DNA of 14,867 bases from JANNHK01 sp034408875. GTDB taxonomy: Bacteria; Actinomycetota; Acidimicrobiia; IMCC26256; PALSA-610. Of the stretch, positions 7,198 through 14,867 are shown piece after piece. Position numbers and translations under genes: made by a program. The stretch lies in NCBI GenBank assembly GCA_034408875.1, contig JAWXCJ010000175.1, positions 1-14,867 on the forward strand, given 5' to 3'. Position 1 is the stretch's first letter; each line of letters begins with the position of its first letter. A model generated the notes under the pieces. It was not told the DNA's origin. It did no database searches and saw only the letters and a list, made by a program, of their open reading frames with translations.

Positions 7198-8508
7198 GTG
7201 ACCGTCACCGTGGCTCTCTTTACCCGCGACCTCCGCGTCCGGGACAACCCCGTGCTCGCGGCGGCAGTAGCGGCGGCCGATGCCGTGATCCCTTTGTTCG
7301 TATTCGACGACGCGATCCTCGCGACGAGCCACGGCAGCCCGAACCGGGTGGGATTCCTGATCCAAGCACTTGCAGACCTGGACGCATCGCTTCAGGACCG
7401 CGGCGGTGCCCTTGCCGTTCGGCACGGCGACTGGGTCGGGGAAGTCGTGCGTCTTGTCGAGGAGACGGGCGCGATCTCAGTCCACGTCGCCCGCGACGTG
7501 AGTGCGTTTGCGCAGCAGCGCGCCGCCCGCCTCGCCGAACACGTTCCTGTGCCTGTTGTGTTCCATGACGCGCTCGCGGTGGTAGCACCGGGCACGTTCA
7601 AGCCGTACCAGGTGTTCACGCCGTACTGGAACAAGTGGTCGGACACCGCGTGGCGGCAGCCGGTCCCGATGGTGCGCCGCCTGATCATCCCGCCCGATTT
7701 CGACCGGGGCGCACTCCCGGGGTCGCCCGCGCACCGAGCACCGGATGTCATGCGCGGCGGGGAGACCGAGGGGCTGCGGCGAATGAAGGCGTGGACGGCA
7801 CGCACGCTCGCCCGTTACGCGGAGGTCCACGACGACGTCGCGGCCGACGCGACGTCTCGCATTTCCCCCTACCTGCATTTCGGCTGCCTCTCCCCGCTCG
7901 AAGTCGCGACTCGCCTGCGCGGGCGCGCCGGCGGTGAGGCATTCGTGCGTCAGCTGTGCTGGCGCGACTTTTTCATGCAGTTCCTCGCGGCACGACCCGA
8001 CACGGCGCACCGGAGCGTGCGCCGCGAGCCGGAGTGGATCGACGACGACGAAGGCCTCGCGGCGTGGCAGCAGGGCACGACCGGGTTCCCGCTCGTCGAC
8101 GCGGGCATGCGGCAGCTCGCGCGCGAAGGCTTCGTGCACAACCGCGTGCGTATGGTCGTCGCGTCGTTCCTCACCAAAGATCTCCTCGTCGACTGGCGAA
8201 CAGGCGCGGCCTTCTTCATGCAGCACTTGGTCGACGGCGACCTGGCCGTCAACCAACTCAACTGGCAATGGGTCGCGGGAACAGGTACCGACACGAACCC
8301 GCATCGGGTATACAACCCGACGCTGCAAGCGCAGAAGTTCGACCCCGCGGGAACGTACATCCGCCGCTACGTCGACGAGCTACGCGACGTGCACGCGCCC
8401 GACGTGCACGATCCCCCACCGGAGGTACGAGAGAAGGTCGGCTACCCGCCTCCGATGGTCGACCACAAGGCGGCCATCGAACGCCGGCGGGCCCGCCGCG
8501 CGTCCTAA
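7198..8508 (+). CDS. phr: Deoxyribodipyrimidine photolyase (cryptochrome/photolyase family)
   Basis: Encodes 436 residues from GTG 7198; GTG 7210 is a possible alternative. Photolyases use light and reduced FAD to reverse UV-induced pyrimidine dimers. The N-terminal Rossmann-type antenna domain starts VALFTRDLRVRDNPVLAAAV. The FAD-binding helical domain contains TSRISPYLHFGCLSP, FVRQLCWRDFFMQF with Trp255, GFPLVDAGMRQLAREGFVHN and RVRMVVASFLTKDLLVDW. It then has NWQWVAGTGTDTNP with Trp356 and Trp358, the segment carrying part of the tryptophan electron-transfer chain in known photolyases. The ending KFDPAGTYIRRYV is also typical. It most resembles class I CPD photolyases, but a (6-4) or cryptochrome role is not excluded. 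The TAA overlaps the TAG of the convergent VWA gene within CTAA (8505-8508). Confidence 0.93.
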   Translation: MTVTVALFTRDLRVRDNPVLAAAVAAADAVIPLFVFDDAILATSHGSPNRVGFLIQALADLDASLQDRGGALAVRHGDWVGEVVRLVEETGAISVHVARDVSAFAQQRAARLAEHVPVPVVFHDALAVVAPGTFKPYQVFTPYWNKWSDTAWRQPVPMVRRLIIPPDFDRGALPGSPAHRAPDVMRGGETEGLRRMKAWTARTLARYAEVHDDVAADATSRISPYLHFGCLSPLEVATRLRGRAGGEAFVRQLCWRDFFMQFLAARPDTAHRSVRREPEWIDDDEGLAAWQQGTTGFPLVDAGMRQLAREGFVHNRVRMVVASFLTKDLLVDWRTGAAFFMQHLVDGDLAVNQLNWQWVAGTGTDTNPHRVYNPTLQAQKFDPAGTYIRRYVDELRDVHAPDVHDPPPEVREKVGYPPPMVDHKAAIERRRARRAS

Positions 8509-9965
8509 CTCTCGACGACGTCGGCGACGAACTTGGAGAGTTGGCGGAGGTTGCGGCACTCGTACACGCCGTCGCAGTGCGGGGCGTAGTCCGAGACGAT
8601 GGAATCGCCGGTGTCCCAGTAGCCGCGCGGCTCGGGGTCGAGCCAGAACAGCTTGCGGGCGCGCTTGCGGGCTTCGGCGAGGACCCACGCCTGCGACGCG
8701 TGGTAGTTGTTGCGGGCGTCGCCGAGCACGATGACGGTCGACTTCTTCGTGACCTCGCGGATGTGGCGCTCGTGCCACATTTCGAACGCGTGGCCGTAGT
8801 CGGAGTGGCCGTCGACCCACACGACGTCGGCTTCGGTGTTCACCCGCTGGATTGCCTGGGCCAGTTCGTCGGCCTCGTCGAAAAAGCGGGTCACTTCGTC
8901 GATGCCGTCGATGAACACCCACGAACGCACCTTCGAGAACTCGCTCTGCATCGCGTACACGAACTGCAATGTGAACCGGGCGAACGACGCCACGGAGCCC
9001 GAGATGTCGGCGACGACCATGATCTCGGGCTTCGACGGGCGCGGCTTCTTGAACTTGGGCTCGGCCGGAATACCGCCGTAGGCCATCGAGTGCCGGATCG
9101 TCTGACGGAAGTCGAGCGTGCCGCGGTGGCGGTGGCGGCGCTTTTGGGCGAGGCGCGCCGCGAGCGCACGCGTGAGCGGATAGATCGCGCGCTGGAGCTG
9201 TTGCATCTCCTCGCGTGACGCGTGCATGAAGTCGACGTCCTCGGGCAGCGGCTTGCGCAGCGTTCGGGCCATGGCCTCGACACCGCGGTCGGCGACGAGG
9301 CGGCGGCGGATCTCGGCCTCGATCATTTCCTTGAGGACCTTCAGGCGGCCTTCGAAATCTTCGCGCGCGAGGCGCTCGTCGAATGCGCCCTCGCCGATGC
9401 TCTCGTCGTCGCGCGCCTGGTTCATCATCTTGGTGACGAGGCCGTCGGCATCGAGCTGGCGGAGCGTGCGGTACAAGTAATACGCGCCGCCCACGGGCCG
9501 GCCCGGTTCCATGCCCGCGAACCGCGCCACCGCGGCGGCGGCGAGCATGCGCATCTGGTCCTCGTCCATGTTCATCAGCGCGTTGAGGAGCATCTGCGCG
9601 AGCTCTTCGTTCGACACCTGACCCATGGCGCCCGCTGCGTCCATGGCGGCGCGCAACGCTTCGAAGTCGGCCTCGCTCGCCTCACCGCCTTCTGCGTCGT
9701 CGCCGTCGGGGTTGATGCCCGGCCCGAACAGCGAGAAGTACACGTCGAAGACCGTCTCGAACACCTTGTGGTGCCCGTGGTTCTTCACGAGCGTCGAACC
9801 CAACGCCGACTTCAGGGAATCGCGGTCGGCGAACGGCACGTGCTCCATCGCTCGCATCGCGTCGAGGTTCTCGGTCATCGACACGGGCAGACCCGCCTCG
9901 CGCAGCTCGTGCACGAAACCCTGGAGCACGTCGATCATCGTCGCGTCACCCGCGAGCGACGTCAT
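8505..9965 (-). CDS. VWA-domain protein, CoxE-like, partner of the adjacent MoxR ATPase
   Basis: Encodes 486 residues from ATG 9965, with a G-run (AGGGGG) 8 bases upstream acting as Shine-Dalgarno. The C-terminal von Willebrand A domain carries the MIDAS motif DISGS (Asp320, Ser322, Ser324), followed by FVYAMQSEFSKVRSWVFIDG and a later HSDYGHAF segment. The N-terminal part is alpha-helical with acidic linkers and an Arg/Lys-rich stretch (RLAQKRRHRHRGTLDF) before the VWA domain. CoxE-type VWA proteins act with MoxR AAA+ ATPases in protein maturation or metal-cofactor insertion; the client here is unknown. It lies 53 bp after moxR on the same strand, so co-transcription is likely. The longer open frame upstream overlaps moxR and is a shadow. 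Confidence 0.9.
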   Translation of the reverse strand: MTSLAGDATMIDVLQGFVHELREAGLPVSMTENLDAMRAMEHVPFADRDSLKSALGSTLVKNHGHHKVFETVFDVYFSLFGPGINPDGDDAEGGEASEADFEALRAAMDAAGAMGQVSNEELAQMLLNALMNMDEDQMRMLAAAAVARFAGMEPGRPVGGAYYLYRTLRQLDADGLVTKMMNQARDDESIGEGAFDERLAREDFEGRLKVLKEMIEAEIRRRLVADRGVEAMARTLRKPLPEDVDFMHASREEMQQLQRAIYPLTRALAARLAQKRRHRHRGTLDFRQTIRHSMAYGGIPAEPKFKKPRPSKPEIMVVADISGSVASFARFTLQFVYAMQSEFSKVRSWVFIDGIDEVTRFFDEADELAQAIQRVNTEADVVWVDGHSDYGHAFEMWHERHIREVTKKSTVIVLGDARNNYHASQAWVLAEARKRARKLFWLDPEPRGYWDTGDSIVSDYAPHCDGVYECRNLRQLSKFVADVVES

Positions 9966-10018
9966 CGGCTGAGCCCCCTGCCCGAATGCGTGATCGGCTT
10001 TCTGCCACTGCAACTCCC

Positions 10019-10912
<894 letters not shown>

Positions 10913-10935
10913 TGGAACTCCAGTGCGAGTGGGAC

Positions 10936-12183
10936 TCAGCCGCGAACTTGGCCGTCGCCCCAGATGACGTACTTGTACGTGGTCAACTCGCGCAGGCCCA
11001 TCGGGCCGCGCGCGTGCAGCTTCTGCGTCGAGATACCGATCTCGGCACCGAAACCGAACTCTTCTCCGTCGGTAAAGCGGGTCGACGCGTTCACGACGAC
11101 GGCCGCGGCGTCGACTTCGCCGGTGAACCGGCGGGCGGCGTCGAGGTCGCGAGTGAGGATCGCTTCGGTATGTCCGGTGCCGTACCGGTTGACGTGCGCG
11201 ATCGCCGCGTCGAGGTCGGCGACAACGGCGACGCTCATCTTGAGGTCGGAGAACTCGCGCCCGAAGTCGTCGTCGGTCGCCACACCGATGTGCGCCGACC
11301 GTTGTTGCGCGCCGTCGTCGCCGACGAGTTCCACGCCGTGCGCCACGAGTGCGTCGGCGACCCGAGGAACGAAGGCGTCGGCGACGGCCGCGTGCACGAC
11401 CAGCGACTCGGCCGCGTTGCACACACTCGGCCGTTGCGTCTTCGCGTTGACCGCGATGGCGAGCGCCTCGTCCAGATCGGCGGCGGCGTCGACGTAGACA
11501 TGGCAGTTGCCGTCGCCGTCGATGATGACCGGAACGCGCGCGTTCTCGAGAACGCTCTTGATGAGCGACGGCCCACCCCGCGGGATCAGGCAGTCGACGT
11601 ACTCGGTGAGCTGCATCACCTCGACGGCAGTCTCGTACGCGGTGTCTTCGACCAGCGTGATGGCGTCCTCGGGGAGGCCGTGCTTCGTGAGCGCGTCGCG
11701 CAGGACCGTCACGATTGCGATGTTCGACCGCACCGCCGACGACGACCCCCGCAACAACACCGCGTTGCCCGACTTCAGACACAGTCCGGCCGCGTCGCTC
11801 GTGACGTTGGGCCGGTTCTCGTAGATGATCGCCACGACGCCGAGCGGCACGCGCACCCGCGTGATCTGGAGCCCGTTGGGCCGGGTCCAGCCGTCGAGCA
11901 CCTCGCCGATCGGGTCGGGCAGCGCCGCGACCGTGCGCAGACCGTTCGCCATTGCCTGGAGGCGAGCGTCGGTGAGCCGCAGCCGGTCGAGCGGACCGGC
12001 GGCCATCCCGCCCGCGGCCGCGGCTTCGAGGTCGGCGTCGTTGGCGGCCTGGATCTCGGCGCCGCGCTCGGCCAGCAGGTCAGCGGCGGTGAGGAGCGCA
12101 CCGTTCTTCGACGCGGTGCCGGCCGTCGCGATTACCCGGCTCGCGGCCTTCGCCCTCGCCCCCAGCTCGGTTACCGCGCTCAT
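10936..12183 (-). CDS. proA: Glutamate-5-semialdehyde dehydrogenase (gamma-glutamyl phosphate reductase)
   Basis: Encodes 415 residues from ATG 12183, the normal length. ProA reduces gamma-glutamyl phosphate with NADPH to glutamate-5-semialdehyde, the second step of proline synthesis. Family hallmarks are VPLGVVAIIYENRPNVTSDA, LKSGNAVLLRGSSSAVRSN, LIPRGGPSLI and the catalytic Cys255 in TQRPSVCNAAES. The C-terminus has EEFGFGAEIGISTQKLHARG and LRELTTYKYVIWGDG. It lies downstream of proB but is separated from it by a strong hairpin (12233-12271) and a palindrome (12200-12217). TATCCT lies 7 bases before the ATG, so it probably has its own, possibly regulated, leaderless promoter. The long frame upstream of the ATG is a shadow across proB. 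Confidence 0.96.
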   Translation of the reverse strand: MSAVTELGARAKAASRVIATAGTASKNGALLTAADLLAERGAEIQAANDADLEAAAAGGMAAGPLDRLRLTDARLQAMANGLRTVAALPDPIGEVLDGWTRPNGLQITRVRVPLGVVAIIYENRPNVTSDAAGLCLKSGNAVLLRGSSSAVRSNIAIVTVLRDALTKHGLPEDAITLVEDTAYETAVEVMQLTEYVDCLIPRGGPSLIKSVLENARVPVIIDGDGNCHVYVDAAADLDEALAIAVNAKTQRPSVCNAAESLVVHAAVADAFVPRVADALVAHGVELVGDDGAQQRSAHIGVATDDDFGREFSDLKMSVAVVADLDAAIAHVNRYGTGHTEAILTRDLDAARRFTGEVDAAAVVVNASTRFTDGEEFGFGAEIGISTQKLHARGPMGLRELTTYKYVIWGDGQVRG

Positions 12184-12190
12184 CCGGGGA

Positions 12191-12196
12191 AGGATA
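12191..12196 (-). promoter_or_regulatory. Candidate leaderless -10 element for proA
   Basis: The minus strand reads TATCCT, then 7 bases (TCCCCGG), then the proA ATG. No Shine-Dalgarno is at a useful distance. A TTGACC sequence lies 14 bases upstream (12216-12211) inside the palindrome. That spacing is shorter than the usual 16-18 bases, so its role as -35 is uncertain. Confidence 0.5.
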
Positions 12197-12199
12197 TCC

Positions 12200-12217
12200 C
12201 TTGACCGCTCGGTCAAG
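12200..12217. promoter_or_regulatory. 18-bp palindrome, candidate repressor operator in the proA promoter
   Basis: CTTGACCGCTCGGTCAAG has two perfect 8-base arms around a 2-base centre. The GACCG-N2-CGGTC form is typical of operators of dimeric helix-turn-helix regulators such as the TetR family. If the proA transcript begins at its ATG, the palindrome covers about -34 to -17, just upstream of the -10. No regulator gene is in the window. Confidence 0.5.
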
Positions 12218-12232
12218 TCCCCCCGTTTCCCG

Positions 12233-12271
12233 TGCGTCGCTAGAGGGGAATATTCACCCCCTAGCGACGCA
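12233..12271. terminator. Strong hairpin just after proB, candidate terminator or processing site
   Basis: Arms TGCGTCGCTAG (12233-12243) and CTAGCGACGCA (12261-12271) pair perfectly. The stem continues as GGGG (12245-12248) with CCCC (12257-12260), leaving one bulged A and the loop AATATTCA. It starts 7 bases beyond the proB stop in the direction of transcription. No U-run follows on either strand, so it is not a classic intrinsic terminator. It could be a U-less actinobacterial terminator, an mRNA-stabilising element or a palindromic repeat. Confidence 0.5.
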
Positions 12272-12278
12272 TCGGTCG

Positions 12279-13364
12279 TTAGGGGAGGACGACGAGGTCG
12301 TCTCGGTGGACTACTTCGTGGGGCAGGCCCTCGGCGAGTTCGGCTGTGCGCTTGCCCGCTACCGAGCGCAACGACGCGGCCGAGTAGCGGCAGAGGCCCT
12401 TGGCGAACGGTTTGCCGTCTTCGCCGATGATCTCGACCGCGCCGTCGGCGTCGAACGCGCCCTCGACGCCCTTCACGCCCGCGGGGAGCAACGACTTGCC
12501 GCCGTTGACGAGCGCGCGCTTCGCGCCGTCGTCGACGACGATGCGGCCGACCGCGCCCTGCGCGAACGCGATCCAGAGCTTGCGGCTCGACAACCGCTGC
12601 GGCCGGGGCGCAATCGCGGTACCCACCGGCTTGCCCGCAAGGGCATCGGCGACGACGTCGGGAACATTCGCCGCCGCGATCACCACCCGAACGCCCGACC
12701 ACGCTGCGATCTTGGCCGCGGCAACCTTGCTCGCCATGCCGCCGCTCCCCCGATCGCTTCCGGCTCCCCCCGCGACCTGTTCGAGGGCTTCGTCGACTTC
12801 GACGATCTCCTCGATGAGCGACGCGCCCTCGTCGAGGCGGGGGTCGGCGGTGAACAAACCACCCGTGTCGGTGAGGATCACGAGTGCGTCGGCGTTCAAG
12901 AGGTGGGAGACAAGCGCGGAGAGGCGGTCGTTGTCGCCGTAGCGGATTTCGTCGTCGGCCACGGTGTCGTTTTCGTTGACGATCGGGAGCACCCCGAGAT
13001 CGAGGAGCCGTTGCAGGGTTTCGCGCGCGTGCAGGTACTGGCTCCGGTGCACGAAGTCGTACGGAGTCAGCAGCACCTGACCGGCGACGACCTCGTGCGT
13101 CGAGAGCATCGCGTTCATGCGTTCGAGAAGACGAGGCTGGCCGATCGCGGCCAGTGCCTGGAGCGTGCCCATGTCGGTCGGCCGGGTCTCGAACCCGAGC
13201 GCGGGCATCCCCGCCGCAATCGCGCCCGACATGACGAGCACCACGCGATGCCCCGCCGCCCGCGCCGCCGCGACGTCGCTGCACAACTTCAACAGGGCGG
13301 CGTCGACCAACTCGCCGCGGTCGTTCGTGATCGACGACGTCCCGATCTTCACGACGGCGAGCAC
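12279..13364 (-). CDS. proB: Glutamate 5-kinase
   Basis: Encodes 361 residues from GTG 13364. ProB phosphorylates glutamate, the first and usually feedback-controlled step of proline synthesis. The amino-acid kinase domain begins AVVKIGTSS (3-11) and contains MSGAIAAGM (45-53), NENDTVADDEIRYGDNDRLS (130-149) and GSGGMASK (206-213). A PUA domain follows at about 270-350, as in full-length bacterial ProB. GGGCGGGA upstream is a weak Shine-Dalgarno. An in-frame TAG lies one codon before the GTG, closing a possible 21-codon ORF that fills the gap to obg. A hairpin follows the stop. Confidence 0.96.
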   Translation of the reverse strand: MLAVVKIGTSSITNDRGELVDAALLKLCSDVAAARAAGHRVVLVMSGAIAAGMPALGFETRPTDMGTLQALAAIGQPRLLERMNAMLSTHEVVAGQVLLTPYDFVHRSQYLHARETLQRLLDLGVLPIVNENDTVADDEIRYGDNDRLSALVSHLLNADALVILTDTGGLFTADPRLDEGASLIEEIVEVDEALEQVAGGAGSDRGSGGMASKVAAAKIAAWSGVRVVIAAANVPDVVADALAGKPVGTAIAPRPQRLSSRKLWIAFAQGAVGRIVVDDGAKRALVNGGKSLLPAGVKGVEGAFDADGAVEIIGEDGKPFAKGLCRYSAASLRSVAGKRTAELAEGLPHEVVHRDDLVVLP

Positions 13365-13367
13365 TCT

Positions 13368-13433
13368 CTATCCCGCCCAGTTGATCGCGCTGCGGGCCTT
13401 CGGCAGTCGGCGCTCACGGCGTTCCCACCCCAT
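13368..13433 (-). CDS. Possible 21-codon small ORF filling the obg-proB gap
   Basis: ATG 13433 begins 3 bases after the obg stop, and TAG 13370-13368 ends 3 bases before the proB GTG, so the ORF fits the 72-base gap exactly. AGAGGGG (13449-13443), inside the last codons of obg, sits 9 bases before the ATG as a credible Shine-Dalgarno. The peptide starts MGWERRERRLPKARSAINWA and is strongly basic. I do not recognise it. Short open frames are common by chance in high-GC DNA. It shares the proB frame, so it might instead be a leader peptide or a lost ProB N-terminal extension. Confidence 0.35.
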   Translation of the reverse strand: MGWERRERRLPKARSAINWAG

Positions 13434-13436
13434 GGG

Positions 13437-14669
13437 TTAGTACCCCTCTTCGAAGGTGAGCTCGACCTCGCCGATGCGCACGGTGTCGCCCTCGGAGACC
13501 CCGGCCCGCACGAGCGCGCGCTCGACGCCCATGCGTTTGAGCCGCTCCTGCACGAAGGCCATCGCTTCGACGTTGGTCAGGTCGGCGAGCGCGACGGCGC
13601 GCTCGGCGGACCGGCCGCTGACACGCCACGAGTGTGCCCCTTCGCGCACAACCGAAAATCCCTGTTCCTCGGGGCGCAGCACCACGTACGGCTCGACTTC
13701 GCCCTCGGCGAGCCGCGCTTCGTCGACCAGCGTGCCGATGCGGCCGAGGAACTCGTCGAGCCCATCGCGTGTGACGCCGGAAATTTGCAGGCCGTCGAAC
13801 GGCTGCGTCGCGACATCGGCCTTGCTGCCGACCACGAGACGCGGACGCTCGAGCAGTTCCGGCCGATACCGGCCGAGCTCGGCGAGCAGGATCTCTTCTT
13901 GTTCCGCCGGGGAGCGATCGTCGACGGGCGCGAGGTCGCAGAGGATGATCATGACGCGCGCCCGTTCGACGTGGCGGAGGAACTGATGCCCGAGTCCGCG
14001 CCCTTCGGCGGCGCCCTCGATGAGGCCGGGGATATCGGCGACGACAAACTCGTGATCCTGGAAGCGGACCACGCCGAGATTCGGTACGAGCGTGGTGAAG
14101 GGGTAGTCGGCGATCTTGGGCTTGGCCGCGCTCACGGCCGAGATCAGTGTCGACTTACCCGAGTTCGGGAACCCGACGAGCGCCGCGTCGGCGAGCAGCT
14201 TTAGTTCGAGACGAAGCCAGAGCTCCTCGCCGTATTCGCCTTGCTCCGCGAACGACGGCGCTCGGCGCGCATTCGACAAGAAGCTCGCGTTGCCGCGCCC
14301 GCCCCGCCCGCCGCGGGCTGCCAACCAGCGGTCACCGTGCGCGACGAGGTCCGCGGCCAGCGCTCCGTCGCGCAATCGGATCGTGGTGCCTTCCGGCACG
14401 TCGACGACGAGATCGGCACCCGACGCTCCGCTCTTCTTCTTCCCGGCGCCGTGGGTGCCCGAAGGCGCCTTGCGGTGGGGATGGTCACGAAACGCGAGGA
14501 GTGACGCCACGTTGCGGTTGGCCCGCAACCACACGTCGCCGCCTTTGCCGCCGTCGCCGCCGTCGGGACCGCCCTTGGGCACGTGTGCCTCGCGCCGGAA
14601 CGACACGGACCCCGCGCCGCCGTCGCCGCCTTTCACGTTCAGTTGGGCGTCGTCGACGAATTGAGACAT
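13437..14669 (-). CDS. obg: Obg-family GTPase
   Basis: Encodes 410 residues from ATG 14669. Obg is an essential GTPase linked to 50S subunit assembly and the stringent response. The glycine-rich Obg fold spans about 1-157 (VKGGDGGAGSVSFRREAHVP, GGPDGGDGGKGGDVW). The G domain has G1 GFPNSGKST (166-174), the TTL switch (192-194), G3 DIPG (212-215) and G4 SKAD (282-285), where N/T-KxD is commoner. The C-terminal OCT domain (about 335-410) ends VRIGEVELTFEEGY. TATCCT lies 7 bases before the ATG and no Shine-Dalgarno is evident, so a leaderless transcript is likely. The usual upstream neighbours rplU-rpmA are absent; an unrelated gene diverges instead. A possible small ORF, proB and proA follow. 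Confidence 0.97.
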   Translation of the reverse strand: MSQFVDDAQLNVKGGDGGAGSVSFRREAHVPKGGPDGGDGGKGGDVWLRANRNVASLLAFRDHPHRKAPSGTHGAGKKKSGASGADLVVDVPEGTTIRLRDGALAADLVAHGDRWLAARGGRGGRGNASFLSNARRAPSFAEQGEYGEELWLRLELKLLADAALVGFPNSGKSTLISAVSAAKPKIADYPFTTLVPNLGVVRFQDHEFVVADIPGLIEGAAEGRGLGHQFLRHVERARVMIILCDLAPVDDRSPAEQEEILLAELGRYRPELLERPRLVVGSKADVATQPFDGLQISGVTRDGLDEFLGRIGTLVDEARLAEGEVEPYVVLRPEEQGFSVVREGAHSWRVSGRSAERAVALADLTNVEAMAFVQERLKRMGVERALVRAGVSEGDTVRIGEVELTFEEGY

Positions 14670-14676
14670 CCGAGCC

Positions 14677-14682
14677 AGGATA
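14677..14682 (-). promoter_or_regulatory. Candidate leaderless -10 element for obg
   Basis: The minus strand reads TATCCT, then 7 bases (GGCTCGG), then the obg ATG at 14669. The hexamer and spacing are the same as for proA. No clear -35 is visible. Confidence 0.5.
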
Positions 14683-14694
14683 CGGACCGCGACC

Positions 14695-14700
14695 TAGCCT
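14695..14700 (+). promoter_or_regulatory. Candidate -10 element for the rightmost gene
   Basis: TAGCCT fits TANNNT and would place a transcript start near A14708, leaving a leader of about 40 bases that includes GGAGGG (14726-14731 region, about 10 bases before ATG 14748). It would fire divergently from the obg promoter. Confidence 0.3.
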
Positions 14701-14747
14701 CCCCGATAAGGCACGGCGCAGGACCGCAGGTCGGAGGGCACAACCGC

Positions 14748-14867
14748 ATGAACATGACCGATCCGCCAGACCAGCCGGACCCGGCCGACGCCACGACGAG
14801 GATGCCCACCGTCGCCGGCGCTGCGCCTCCCCCGCCGCCGGGGCCACCACCCGGCGCGAGCGGCGCG
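14748..14867 (+). CDS. N-terminal start of a Pro-rich protein (partial, runs off the right edge)
   Basis: ATG 14748 opens a frame that stays open to the window end, 40 codons. GGAGGG about 10 bases upstream is a fair Shine-Dalgarno. The residues are rich in Pro, Asp, Ala and Gly (MNMTDPPDQPDPADATTRMP, then a run of prolines). Such disordered Pro-rich starts often precede membrane or cell-envelope domains in actinobacteria, but nothing diagnostic is visible. It is divergent from obg across 78 bp. Confidence 0.65.
   Translation, partial: MNMTDPPDQPDPADATTRMPTVAGAAPPPPPGPPPGASGA

Noticed and set aside
7956..9218. A 420-codon plus-strand frame across the photolyase end and the VWA gene
   Set aside because: It is out of frame with the photolyase and antisense to the VWA domain, whose MIDAS motif and context are clear.
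12201..14204. A 667-codon open frame on the plus strand across proB and obg
   Set aside because: It is antisense to two clear genes, has low-complexity Arg/Asp/Val composition and no recognisable domain. Long shadow frames are expected in high-GC DNA.

Overview
This is a high-GC, densely packed stretch of bacterial chromosome. The clustering of obg, proB, proA, nadD and rsfS, the frequent GTG starts, the LytR_C-type remnant between nadD and rsfS, and several apparent leaderless promoters (TANNNT placed 7 bases before the start codon) point to an actinobacterium. Protein style and gene neighbourhood suggest class Acidimicrobiia, but that placement is inference.

Layout. The left end (1-625) holds the last codons of a probable HNH nuclease and a decayed membrane-protein gene. 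Next come two plus-strand envelope genes: a membrane-anchored sulfite-oxidase-family molybdoenzyme (672-2285) and an unrecognised protein with signal peptide, Ig-like domain, one membrane segment and an Arg-rich coiled coil (2342-3892). This second gene runs 67 bp into the 3' end of the minus-strand group nadD, broken LytR_C/LCP-like gene, rsfS (5516-3826). From a tight divergent promoter a plus-strand ACT/GAF-like protein follows (5542-6180), convergent with rsgA (7178-6177). rsgA is divergent from a DNA photolyase (7198-8508), which converges on a minus-strand VWA protein and MoxR ATPase (9965-8505, 10912-10019). Upstream of these on the same strand lie proA, proB, a possible 21-codon ORF and obg (12183-10936, 13364-12279, 13433-13368, 14669-13437). 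A new Pro-rich protein starts divergently from obg and leaves the window at the right edge.

How the genes relate. obg, rsgA and rsfS act in ribosome assembly or silencing, nadD makes NAD, and proB/proA perform the first two steps of proline synthesis. In many actinobacteria obg-proB-proA-nadD-rsfS lie together. Here the set keeps one strand and its order but is interrupted by moxR-vwa, photolyase, rsgA and the ACT protein. Genes that begin transcription units (obg, proA, ACT gene, photolyase, perhaps nadD) tend to have a -10-like hexamer right before the start codon and no Shine-Dalgarno. Several genes inside units (moxR, vwa, the coiled-coil gene) have a Shine-Dalgarno.

The best leads are the leaderless promoter set, the palindrome in the proA promoter, the small ORF that exactly fills the obg-proB gap, and the decayed LytR_C gene whose frame stays open into rsfS. 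I see no CRISPR array, tRNA, rRNA, insertion sequence or clear defence system, and I do not claim a new multi-gene system.
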